Shown here piece after piece: positions 1 through 7,078 of a DNA stretch of 19,978 nt. Numbering within the stretch: position 1 is the stretch's first letter; every line of letters begins with the position of its first letter. Below the pieces are notes generated by a model. It saw only the letters and a list, made by a program, of their open reading frames with translations. It had not been told where the DNA came from and did not search any database. Origin of the DNA: Niabella sp. (GTDB lineage: Bacteria; Bacteroidota; Bacteroidia; Chitinophagales; Chitinophagaceae); assembly GCF_030150205.1 (NCBI RefSeq), contig NZ_JASLGT010000006.1:1-19978 (forward strand), given 5' to 3'. The position numbers and the translations under genes are program-made.

Positions 1-93
1 TTGAACACGCTTAAACTGAGAAGGATTTTGCTTCTGTAAATGACGGAGTTCTGGAAGGCTCTCTTTAATGAATAGCTCTTTTAATTTACCCAT
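1..93 (-). CDS. IS630-type transposase, N-terminal fragment (runs off the window)
   Basis: An open frame starts at the ATG at 93 and runs off the left edge. The 31 visible residues begin MGKLKELFIKESLPELRHLQ. This resembles the start of the helix-turn-helix region of IS630/Tc1-type transposases, where a short 'IKES..EL..L' segment precedes the first DNA-binding helices. No DDE residue is visible because nearly all of the protein lies outside the window. The 124 bp between this start and the next gene is A/T-rich, and no convincing terminal inverted repeat could be placed in it. The family call rests on general resemblance only. Confidence 0.45.
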   Translation of the reverse strand, partial: MGKLKELFIKESLPELRHLQKQNPSQFKRVQ

Positions 94-217
94 AACTCAA
101 ATATACAAAAAGATATTAAATTAATGTCTAATCGGTATTACATATTTCTTTTATAAACATAAGCAGGTGCAGACGATCCCGCTGAAAGAAAACGTAGCTT
201 TTATAACCCACCAATCG

Positions 218-2137
218 TTATTTCCGTTTATTGATCCGGCCTTTAAAACGACTTACGCCATCCATAAATGCTTCCACCACAATTCTTCCGGCAGGCAAGT
301 GGGTAAGGTCATAACCAAACACCGCATTTTTTATAGCCTTGTACTCATGTTTTTGCCAAACCACGCCATCTACCGTAATCACTACTGTCATATTGCTCAG
401 CTTGTTGGATACCACACTTAGCTGCGTTTGATCAATTACAGACCGGGGATAAAGCGAAAATGCATGTTTGGGTTGGGTGGTATCCGGCATAAAACCGGGC
501 ACCGCTTTAAAGCTTAGCATTTCGCCATTGCCACAGTCGCTTTCAAACGCATGGATCAGGTTCCCTTTCAAATCAAACAAACGCAGGTAGCCATCCCCGT
601 TCCGGGGCTCTGCCCAAAACTCCAGTCCATCACCCGCAGTGTCTGTCAAATATAAAGAATACGTACCTGCTGCAAGGCGGATCGTATCTGTATAAACCGT
701 CCCTGGTTCCAACTGGGCCGGTGTTTTTTGAAAAAGCGTGTCCAGCTTGCTATTTACCAGATATACCCGGTTATCCTTTGGTTTGTTATTGGTAAGCAGT
801 TGCAGCACAAATTCCGAAGGCAGCTTTACCGGGGCGGTGAAGCTCGCCTGCAGCGTATTATCACCAGACCAGGCATCTTTTTTCCCATTAGGATTTTTAA
901 GCACTACGCTAAAGGTATTAACACCTTCTTTTTCCCGGATCTCGCCGGGCAGCAATATTTCTTCTGTTTTATTAAACGAAAGATACCCTTTCCAGCGGAA
1001 CGTCTTTTTCTCAAAGCCGTCTGTTCCGTACACGATGGTAAGCGCACGCAATGGTTCTGCCCCCAGGTTCCGTATTATTATGCGTGGGGTAGCGCTTGCC
1101 GGGTTCAACCGGAAAAACCGCTGCTCATCACTGGGAACCATAATAGCGTCAATGGCCGCATCTGTTTTTTGCCGGGGTGCGGAATACTGGAACAAATAGG
1201 CTGAAATATTCTCAACGGCCTGTATATTATCAGTAGCTGTGTAGGGCTCCATTTGCAATGCCGCTTCATGACGGCCGGGTTTTGTAAATACATCAATTAC
1301 ATCTGGTTCCTGTAAATCACCGGGGCACCAGTAGGCGCGGTCGTAGATCCATGTACCACCTTGTGGATAGAGCGGGTTGCCTCCGCAGTCTTTCCACATA
1401 TTGCGATGATCGATGATATTTCCGTCCAGCCTCAGATCCCGCCAGCGGCTGCAAAACTCGCTGCACCCTCGCGGACGGTCCATCCCATGCCCGGTATGCT
1501 GAATGCGGATGCGATTGAGCACCGCGCCGGCAACCGATGTATAATTAACCGGCAATAAACTGTCTTCAATCTTCGCTTTTGGATCGCCATATTTATACCC
1601 TTTGTTCCAAAGAGGGACCATGCCCAGCGGAGTTACAACCGGCGGTCCGGATACTATTTCAAAATCGATCGTCAATGCCCATCCCACCGTATTGCCTTCG
1701 TAACCGGAATGTGTGTACACAATTTCCACACTATCACGTAGCCAGGGAGAAAAATCTGTAACATCTACCTGCCATTTCCAGCTCCAGCCTTTATTATAAA
1801 TACTGCCGTAAGGCGTAAGCATCCTGCCCAATTCATAATTCAGTTCCGCGCCCTTCGCGCCGCCTTTCCGCCGCAATGTAATATGATCCAGGTAGTCCCA
1901 ATGCGCGGTAAGTAAACTGTCCGGGCTTCCCAAAGTAAGATGCATGGTTATTTTACGTACAGGTGTATTTTCTTTAGGGAATACGCCCCAGGCGGGATAG
2001 GCCTTCTCCCCTTTGGTAGGATCACAGATAACTGTTGTACGGTTATGCGTAATTACATGATTCACCGCAGGCGTCTGGGCCCCGGCAACGAACGAAACAG
2101 CAATCAACGAGAGGAATAATATCGATTTTATCTTCAT
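218..2137 (-). CDS. Secreted PNGase F-like peptide-N-glycosidase
   Basis: Predicted secreted amidase of the PNGase F family, which releases N-linked glycans by cleaving the glycosyl-asparagine amide bond. The chosen start (Met at 2137) gives a clean signal peptide, MKIKSILFLSLIAVSFVAGA; an upstream in-frame Met at 2191 would put 18 non-signal residues in front. The family resemblance is strongest in the middle: a HTGHGMDRPRGCSEFCSRW segment (about residues 214-232, with E227) and a MWKDCGGNPLYPQGGTWIYD segment (about 247-266) followed by RAYWCPGD. Asp81/Asp84 in WDYLD lie in the N-terminal eight-stranded domain and are candidates for the catalytic Asp. The last 60 residues (DLTHLPAGRIVVEAFMDG..., basic end) resemble a type IX secretion sorting domain. 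At about 639 residues it is longer than PNGase F. It stands alone, and no substrate can be read from it. Confidence 0.75.
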   Translation of the reverse strand: MKIKSILFLSLIAVSFVAGAQTPAVNHVITHNRTTVICDPTKGEKAYPAWGVFPKENTPVRKITMHLTLGSPDSLLTAHWDYLDHITLRRKGGAKGAELNYELGRMLTPYGSIYNKGWSWKWQVDVTDFSPWLRDSVEIVYTHSGYEGNTVGWALTIDFEIVSGPPVVTPLGMVPLWNKGYKYGDPKAKIEDSLLPVNYTSVAGAVLNRIRIQHTGHGMDRPRGCSEFCSRWRDLRLDGNIIDHRNMWKDCGGNPLYPQGGTWIYDRAYWCPGDLQEPDVIDVFTKPGRHEAALQMEPYTATDNIQAVENISAYLFQYSAPRQKTDAAIDAIMVPSDEQRFFRLNPASATPRIIIRNLGAEPLRALTIVYGTDGFEKKTFRWKGYLSFNKTEEILLPGEIREKEGVNTFSVVLKNPNGKKDAWSGDNTLQASFTAPVKLPSEFVLQLLTNNKPKDNRVYLVNSKLDTLFQKTPAQLEPGTVYTDTIRLAAGTYSLYLTDTAGDGLEFWAEPRNGDGYLRLFDLKGNLIHAFESDCGNGEMLSFKAVPGFMPDTTQPKHAFSLYPRSVIDQTQLSVVSNKLSNMTVVITVDGVVWQKHEYKAIKNAVFGYDLTHLPAGRIVVEAFMDGVSRFKGRINKRK

Positions 2138-2224
2138 AAGCGGGTAGGATAATGATTTTAAGACCGGGCCGAAGGTAAATGAATTCGGCAATTTCTAAGA
2201 ACGATGGAACCTTTAAATGATACG

Positions 2225-2313
2225 GCCGCTGATGCGCAGATCCGTTTTTAACTTTGAATGACTAAAATAATTCCCTGATAGCCACATGCAACGCTTATCT
2301 GCGCATCAGCGGC
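2225..2313. repeat. Perfect 17-bp inverted repeat with 55-nt spacer
   Basis: GCCGCTGATGCGCAGAT at 2225-2241 is perfectly complementary to ATCTGCGCATCAGCGGC at 2297-2313. It lies between the divergently transcribed PNGase-like and nucleoid-associated genes. A close variant, differing by two A/T exchanges over 18 positions, occurs at 15123-15140, which points to a dispersed REP-like intergenic repeat. The spacer holds a TAACTTTG (2249-2256) matching the promoter -7 consensus, but with no clear -33 partner. Confidence 0.7.
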
Positions 2314-2408
2314 AGCCAGTATTATTTGCAGATCGTCCCGCACAACATGAAGCAAATATCCGATTTCCCGCATTTTGCATTACTTTACGGCCCGTTTAAA
2401 ACAGCAGC

Positions 2409-3446
2409 ATGCAGTATTTTGAAGGATCGGCCATTACCCATATCGCCGTGCATAAAGTGGGCAACCAGTTGGAGGAGGAATACCTGACGCTTTCCAAAAA
2501 GGAATTGGCGGTAGATCCGGAGGTTAAGGACCTGATGACCCGCTATTTTCTGAATCCGTTTAAATCGGAAGAATATTTCCAGTTTTACGCCGAGGGGCAT
2601 ATCAGCACCAATGAAGCCTGGAACTATGTTTCCGCTATTTTTGAAAAGCCGGAACAAACCCTGGCCCAATCTAAAAACCTGGCCCAGCATCTGTACAACC
2701 AGGGTACCCATCCCAGCATTAAAGGGGGTGAATTTTACGTGGTGTATTTTAAAGAAGGGCTGCTGAACGGTGAAACGGTGGACGCCATCGGGCTGTTCAA
2801 ATCGGAAAACAAAGAGCCTTTTTTAAAAGTATTCCCGGTAGAAGATGCCTTTGAAGTAGAAAGCGAGGAAGGCATCAACATCAACAAACTGGACAAAGGC
2901 TGCATGATCTTTAATACCGACAAGGAAAACGGTTATATTATTTCCATTGTAGATACGAAGAATAAATCGCCGGAGGCCCGTTACTGGACGGACAGTTTTT
3001 TGCGGATCCAGCAACGCCAGGATCAGTATTTCAATACAGAAAGTACGATGGCCTTGTACAAATCATATGTAGTAGACCATTTGCCGGAACAATATAATGT
3101 AACCAAGGCCGATCAGGCAGACCTGCTGAACCGGAGCCTCAGTTTTTTTAAAGAGAAACAGCATTTTGACCAGGAGACCTTTAACAACGAGGTGTTGCAC
3201 CATAAAGAATATGTGGAGAGCTTTGATCGTTATAAACAACACTATTCCGCCGAACGGGATATAGAAATAGCCGATAATTTCTCCATCTCCCCCGCAGCCG
3301 TAAAGCGGCAGAACCGGGCGTACAAAAGCGTGATCAAACTGGATAAGAATTTTCATATCTATATCCATGGCGACCGGAATATGATCGAGCACGGGGAGGA
3401 TGATAAAGGGCGGTTTTATAAGTTATATTTCCACAATGAAGAATAA
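2409..3446 (+). CDS. Nucleoid-associated protein, NdpA/YejK family
   Basis: A 345-residue protein of the 37-kDa nucleoid-associated family (NdpA/YejK, PF04245), the usual length for the family. E. coli YejK binds the chromosome and interacts with topoisomerase IV, but the role in Bacteroidota is not well defined. The call rests on overall resemblance: an N-terminal segment with 'ITHIAVHKVGNQ' and 'YLTLSKKEL', the 'GGEFYVVYFKEG' strand (about residues 105-116), the 'LDKGCMIFNTDKENGYI' region (about 160-176), the 'RYWTDSFLRIQQRQDQYFNT' segment and a polar C-terminus. No signal peptide or membrane segment is seen, so it should be cytoplasmic. It stands alone: the upstream neighbour is divergent and the next gene has its own promoter. 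No convincing promoter was found directly in front. Confidence 0.8.
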   Translation: MQYFEGSAITHIAVHKVGNQLEEEYLTLSKKELAVDPEVKDLMTRYFLNPFKSEEYFQFYAEGHISTNEAWNYVSAIFEKPEQTLAQSKNLAQHLYNQGTHPSIKGGEFYVVYFKEGLLNGETVDAIGLFKSENKEPFLKVFPVEDAFEVESEEGININKLDKGCMIFNTDKENGYIISIVDTKNKSPEARYWTDSFLRIQQRQDQYFNTESTMALYKSYVVDHLPEQYNVTKADQADLLNRSLSFFKEKQHFDQETFNNEVLHHKEYVESFDRYKQHYSAERDIEIADNFSISPAAVKRQNRAYKSVIKLDKNFHIYIHGDRNMIEHGEDDKGRFYKLYFHNEE

Positions 3447-3516
3447 AGAGCAGGTATATCTCCTTTCAAACTGTTAAAACCGGTTAATTAAATATAGAAA
3501 TCAGCAAATATTGAAT

Positions 3517-3546
3517 GTTGATTATTCTTCATTTCAGATAATTTTG
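3517..3546 (+). promoter_or_regulatory. Bacteroidota-type promoter of the aldo/keto reductase gene
   Basis: TAATTTTG (3539-3546) matches the TAnnTTTG -7 consensus. GTTG (3517-3520) lies 18 nt upstream as a partial -33 element. The -7 element ends 4 nt before the ATG at 3551, so transcription should begin at or next to the start codon. Confidence 0.55.
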
Positions 3547-3550
3547 ACCC

Positions 3551-4570
3551 ATGCAAATAAAGTTACCTGTAGTGTGTTCCGGTACCAGCCTGCTGGGCAA
3601 CCTGTACCGGGCATTACCGTATGATGAAAAGTTGGCCATTGTAAAAGAATATATCGCTGCCACGCCGGAGGGAGATACCCCTTTGTTTGACTCAGCCGGA
3701 AAATACGGAGCCGGGCTGGCCCTGGAGGAACTGGGTAAATGCCTCAAAGACCTGGGTATTAAAAAAAACGAGGTCCTGATCAGCAATAAACTGGCCTGGG
3801 TGCAAAAACCCCTCATCACACCTGAACCCACTTTTGAAAAAGGCATTTGGCATGAGCTGAAGAACGATGCTGAACAAAAGATCAGCTACGAAGGTATTTT
3901 AGAATGTTTCCGGCAGGGAAATGAATTATTGGGCGGTTATATTCCACAATTGGTATCCATACATGATCCAGACGAATACCTGGCTGCCGCCACAGATGAA
4001 GCCGATTATCAGAAACGCTACGATGATATCCTGGGCGCCTACCGGGCACTCACGGAGTTAAAAGAAAAAGGCGAAGTAGCCGGCATCGGCATTGGAGCCA
4101 AGGACTGGAAGGCGATTGAAAAAATTGCTAAGGATGTAAAGCTGGACTGGGTGATGATCGCCAACAGCTTTACCATCTACCATCATCCCAAAGACCTGAT
4201 CGCCTTTATAGACAGCCTGTACCAGCAAGGCATTTCGATCATCAATTCCGCGGTATTCCACGGCGGCTTCCTGATGGGCAGCGATTATTTTAATTATATC
4301 CTGCTGGACCGCAATAACCCGGAACATGCACACTATTACCAGTGGCGCGACCGGTATTATGAGATCTGCAGGGAATTTGAGATCGACCCCGCTGCTGCTG
4401 CCATTTATTTTGGGCTCCATGTACCCGGAGTAAAAAGCATTGCTCTAAACAGCAGCAACCCCGCCCGCGTACGTAAGAATGTAGAAATGGGCCATATAGA
4501 GATCCCGGTTGATTTCTGGAACCGGCTGAAGGAAGATGGCTTAATTGCAGAAGATTATCCGTATTTATAA
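3551..4570 (+). CDS. Aldo/keto reductase (aldose dehydrogenase-like)
   Basis: A 339-residue cytoplasmic NAD(P)-dependent oxidoreductase of the aldo/keto reductase superfamily. The catalytic tetrad can be placed in order: Asp47 in LFDSAGKYG, Tyr52 in the same motif, Lys80 in ISNKLAW and His138 in SIHDPDE. A (beta/alpha)8 layout is consistent with the later 'VAGIGIGAKDW' and 'MIANSFTIYHHP' strands. The general form resembles D-threo-aldose (L-fucose) 1-dehydrogenases, but the substrate cannot be fixed from sequence. The gene is followed on the same strand by an AbiE-like pair and then a zinc dehydrogenase, which also look like sugar or polyol enzymes; whether the two oxidoreductases form a pathway is unproven. 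The start is supported by the -7 element 4 nt upstream. Confidence 0.8.
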   Translation: MQIKLPVVCSGTSLLGNLYRALPYDEKLAIVKEYIAATPEGDTPLFDSAGKYGAGLALEELGKCLKDLGIKKNEVLISNKLAWVQKPLITPEPTFEKGIWHELKNDAEQKISYEGILECFRQGNELLGGYIPQLVSIHDPDEYLAAATDEADYQKRYDDILGAYRALTELKEKGEVAGIGIGAKDWKAIEKIAKDVKLDWVMIANSFTIYHHPKDLIAFIDSLYQQGISIINSAVFHGGFLMGSDYFNYILLDRNNPEHAHYYQWRDRYYEICREFEIDPAAAAIYFGLHVPGVKSIALNSSNPARVRKNVEMGHIEIPVDFWNRLKEDGLIAEDYPYL

Positions 4571-4610
4571 TCCACATATAATACAGTGCATATCAAATAT
4601 TTATGAAAAT

Positions 4611-4629
4611 AATTTACAATTTGTAAATT
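4611..4629. promoter_or_regulatory. Palindromic operator candidate of the toxin-antitoxin pair
   Basis: AATTTACAA-T-TTGTAAATT is a perfect 19-bp palindrome with 9-bp arms, followed directly by a further TTGTAAA-like half site (to 4634). It covers the -33 element (TTTG, 4620-4623) of the promoter for the downstream pair, the expected position for an autorepressor site bound by the antitoxin's winged-helix domain. Confidence 0.6.
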
Positions 4630-4650
4630 GTAAACATTAGCATAGATTTG
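4620..4650 (+). promoter_or_regulatory. Promoter of the AbiE-like pair
   Basis: TTTG (4620-4623), 19-nt spacer, TAGATTTG (4643-4650): an exact match to the Bacteroidota housekeeping promoter. The -7 element ends 4 nt before the ATG at 4655, so the mRNA is probably leaderless. Confidence 0.65.
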
Positions 4651-4654
4651 CAAG

Positions 4655-5161
4655 ATGAAACCCCAAGACATTCTTGTTATTCTTAAATTGCTTTCTATAA
4701 AAAGCAAGGGGCTCTCTCAATATCAGGTTGCCAAGGCCGTAGGGATCAGCCCGGCGGAGTTAACAAAAGTATTCAATCGTCTTTTTATCTCCGGGTTCAT
4801 TGACGTCTCCAAAAAACAGCTGAACCGACAGGCCATTCGAGAGTTTTTAATTCATGGATTAAAATATGTGTTTCCCGTCAGGATTGGTCCCCGGGTGAGA
4901 GGAATTCCTACAGCATACGCGGCATCTCCCATAAATAAATATTTCGGAAATAATCAGGATATATATGTTTGGCCCTTTTCAAAAGGGACTGCCAGAGGTT
5001 TCTCTTTGTCGCCCCTTTACAAAACGGTTCCGAAAATTATTGAAGAAGACCTCCAGCTTTACGAGTTATTAGCAATCATAGATACATTGCGTATGGGAAA
5101 AGCAAGAGAAGTTAAAGCTGCTATTGAAGAACTGGATAAATACTTAAATAATGCAGGATAG
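4655..5161 (+). CDS. Winged-helix antitoxin/regulator, AbiEi-like
   Basis: A 168-residue protein with an N-terminal winged helix-turn-helix of MarR/AbiEi type: residues 5-50 give an ILKLLSIKSK helix, a YQVAKAVGISPAELTKVFNR recognition unit and a short wing. The remainder (about 55-168) is an unassigned domain with 'VFPVRIGPRVRGIPTAYAA'. It overlaps the downstream nucleotidyltransferase by 11 nt (5151-5161), the usual antitoxin-then-toxin order of type IV AbiE systems, in which AbiEi represses the operon and neutralises the toxin. The palindrome over the -33 element fits autoregulation. The gene is visibly more A/T-rich than the flanking enzymes and uses more AAA, ATA and TTT codons, as expected of acquired DNA. 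It is shorter than classical AbiEi, so a MarR-like relative is the alternative. Confidence 0.6.
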   Translation: MKPQDILVILKLLSIKSKGLSQYQVAKAVGISPAELTKVFNRLFISGFIDVSKKQLNRQAIREFLIHGLKYVFPVRIGPRVRGIPTAYAASPINKYFGNNQDIYVWPFSKGTARGFSLSPLYKTVPKIIEEDLQLYELLAIIDTLRMGKAREVKAAIEELDKYLNNAG

Positions 5162-5855
5162 CCTGTACAGGATACGTATCGTATCAAAAGGGCTGGCAAA
5201 TCTAAGCGAAGATGTCGCCTTTGTTGGAGGGGCCGTTGTTCCGCTCTATGCAGATGATCCGGCGTATTCTGATATACGCCCCACTATCGATGTAGATTGT
5301 ATCATTGAAATCAATTCAAGGATTCTATATATTGAATTAGAAGCAAGGCTACGCAAATTGGGCTTTATAAATGACCAACAGGCAGGCGCTCCAATTTGCA
5401 GGTGGATATATCAAGGAGTTACTGTTGATATAATGCCCACAAGCAGCGAAATACTCGGCTTCAGCAATCAATGGTACAAAATGGGAATGGCCAAAAGAAT
5501 TTTAAAAGAAATAGAAACGGGCATTCAGGTTTTTTTGCTTCCGCTTCCCTATTTTCTTGCCACAAAACTGGAGGCATTAAAAAACAGAGGCGGAACGGAC
5601 CTGCGGGCGAGCCAGGATTTTGAAGATATTATTTTTCTTTTTGACAATTGCAGCGCTCTCGAAGAACAAGCCCTTAATCATGAAGACGCTGATCTCAAAA
5701 CTTATTTGGAAAACAGCTGCATGGAGTTCTTAGTCAACCCGCATATAAGAGAGTCGGTAGCAACTGCATTGCCCTATGGGGAAGAAGCCCGTACCGGTTT
5801 AATTCTCGACAAGATGAGGAACATAGCATACCAGTCCACACAACAAAAACGATGA
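5151..5855 (+). CDS. Nucleotidyltransferase toxin, AbiEii-like
   Basis: A 234-residue protein with a nucleotidyltransferase (pol-beta-like) fold. FVGGAVVPLY (Gly26, Gly27) stands for the GS motif. TIDVDCIIEI supplies two metal-binding carboxylates (Asp47, Asp49) and TVDIMP the third (Asp93). The helical part carries 'YFLATKLEALKNRG' (about 134-147) and 'SQDFEDIIFLFD' (about 154-165), common in AbiEii/AbiGii-type toxins and related stand-alone nucleotidyltransferases. Family knowledge: AbiEii binds GTP, and the related MenT enzymes add nucleotides to tRNA acceptor ends and arrest growth. Its start lies inside the preceding gene, so translation is probably coupled. All visible catalytic carboxylates are present, so it appears intact. 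Phage defence or plasmid-addiction activity is inference. Confidence 0.65.
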   Translation: MQDSLYRIRIVSKGLANLSEDVAFVGGAVVPLYADDPAYSDIRPTIDVDCIIEINSRILYIELEARLRKLGFINDQQAGAPICRWIYQGVTVDIMPTSSEILGFSNQWYKMGMAKRILKEIETGIQVFLLPLPYFLATKLEALKNRGGTDLRASQDFEDIIFLFDNCSALEEQALNHEDADLKTYLENSCMEFLVNPHIRESVATALPYGEEARTGLILDKMRNIAYQSTQQKR

Positions 5856-5944
5856 TCTTCCTGCCAGGTTTTTGATTTTCTGACACGATCATCAGACCTG
5901 CCACATTAAATGCACAATCCATTATCAATTGTCGAAATAACAAT

Positions 5945-5952
5945 TAATTTTG
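5945..5952 (+). promoter_or_regulatory. -7 element of the zinc dehydrogenase gene
   Basis: TAATTTTG matches TAnnTTTG and ends 4 nt before the ATG at 5957. No -33 element with correct spacing is evident; the nearest TTG (5929-5931) is only 13 nt upstream. Confidence 0.4.
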
Positions 5953-5956
5953 TAGT

Positions 5957-6970
5957 ATGAAAACTCTTGTTTGCACAGCCCCCGGTCATTTTGCCTTTCG
6001 CGAAGATGCGCTTCCGGAAGCGGGCACCGGCATGGCCCGTATCCGTCTCAAACGTGTTGGCATCTGCGGTACCGATCTCCATGCCTTTGAAGGCACCCAG
6101 CCCTTCTTCAGCTATCCCCGAATCCTCGGTCATGAACTTTCCGGAAAACTGGTTTATAGTGGCGGAGCAGATGGTTTTGAGCCAGGAGAGCTGGTAACCA
6201 TCATTCCCTATTTCAGCTGTGGCTCCTGCATTGCCTGCCGTACCGGCAAGCCCAATTGCTGTGCAAACATAAACGTATTTGGCGTGCATGTTGACGGCGG
6301 TATGCGGGAAGAGATTGTGGTGCCCGCCAGCAGCCTGTTGCACGGACAGGGATTGAGTGCAGATGAACTGGCCCTGGTCGAACCACTGGCCATTGGCGCC
6401 CACGGGGTACGCAGGGCGGATGTGCAGCCCGGCGAATATGTGCTGGTGATTGGTGCAGGTCCCATTGGGTTGGGAACCATGGAACTGGCGCGTATAGCAG
6501 GCGCCCATGTAATTGCACTCGATATCAATACTGATCGTTTGCGGTTTTGTAAAGAAAACCTGGGAGTGCATGCCGTAGTGAACGGAACGGATGCAGATGC
6601 TGCAGAACAGGTAAAAGCCATCACCAATGGCGATTTCCCTACCGTGGTTATTGACGCCACCGGCAACCTGAAGGCCATCAACAACGGCATTCAATACCTC
6701 GCGCATGGCGGCCGCTATGTACTGATCGGTTTGCAGAAAGAAGCTTTTTCATTCAGTCATCCTGAATTTCACAAACGGGAAACTACCTTAATGAGCAGCC
6801 GCAATGCCGTAAAAGAAGATTTTGAGCACGTCATCCGGTCGATAAAGGATGGTGCGATCCGGCCACAGAACTATATCACGCATACAGTGGCCTTTGACGA
6901 AGTGCCCGCGCAGTTCGAAAGCTGGCTGCATCCCGCAACGGGTGTGATCAAGGCAATGGTGCATTTTTAA
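5957..6970 (+). CDS. Zinc-dependent medium-chain dehydrogenase
   Basis: A 337-residue cytoplasmic alcohol/polyol dehydrogenase of the MDR superfamily. The catalytic zinc ligands are visible: Cys37 in VGICGTD, His59-Glu60 in GHE and Glu142 in VEPLAIG. The structural zinc lobe is intact with Cys88, Cys91, Cys94 and Cys102 (spacing 3-3-8). The Rossmann motif is GAGPIG (166-171), and Asp189 at the end of the second strand (ALDINTDR) predicts preference for NAD over NADP. Overall form suggests the sorbitol, threonine or L-galactonate dehydrogenase group, but the substrate is not determined. It converges on the TlpA-like gene, with a long palindrome between them, and has its own -7 element. A large open frame on the opposite strand is a shadow. 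Confidence 0.85.
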   Translation: MKTLVCTAPGHFAFREDALPEAGTGMARIRLKRVGICGTDLHAFEGTQPFFSYPRILGHELSGKLVYSGGADGFEPGELVTIIPYFSCGSCIACRTGKPNCCANINVFGVHVDGGMREEIVVPASSLLHGQGLSADELALVEPLAIGAHGVRRADVQPGEYVLVIGAGPIGLGTMELARIAGAHVIALDINTDRLRFCKENLGVHAVVNGTDADAAEQVKAITNGDFPTVVIDATGNLKAINNGIQYLAHGGRYVLIGLQKEAFSFSHPEFHKRETTLMSSRNAVKEDFEHVIRSIKDGAIRPQNYITHTVAFDEVPAQFESWLHPATGVIKAMVHF

Positions 6971-6990
6971 AAAGCCAGATGCTCTTATAC

Positions 6991-7024
6991 CATTAAGGCA
7001 TTAGGAGCTCCTGATGCCTTAATG
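6991..7024. terminator. 34-bp palindrome between convergent genes
   Basis: Two 17-nt arms meet at GAGCTC; the single mismatch would be a G-U pair in RNA from the plus strand. It lies 20 bp after the dehydrogenase stop and 55 bp before the end of the TlpA-like gene. The position fits a bidirectional terminator or mRNA 3' end, but no clear T tract follows on either strand, so the assignment is tentative. Confidence 0.45.
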
Positions 7025-7078
7025 CATCTTCATTTCTTAATGGTTACTGCAGATCCTTATGAAGGATTCAGGCCGCTT

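Noticed and set aside
167..421. 84-codon plus-strand frame opposite the 3' end of the PNGase-like gene
   Set aside because: Most of it lies within the antisense of a well-supported coding region; no start signal.
5906..6706. 266-codon open frame on the minus strand opposite the zinc dehydrogenase
   Set aside because: It lies wholly opposite a gene with intact catalytic and zinc-binding motifs, has no recognisable domain, and is explained by codon bias.
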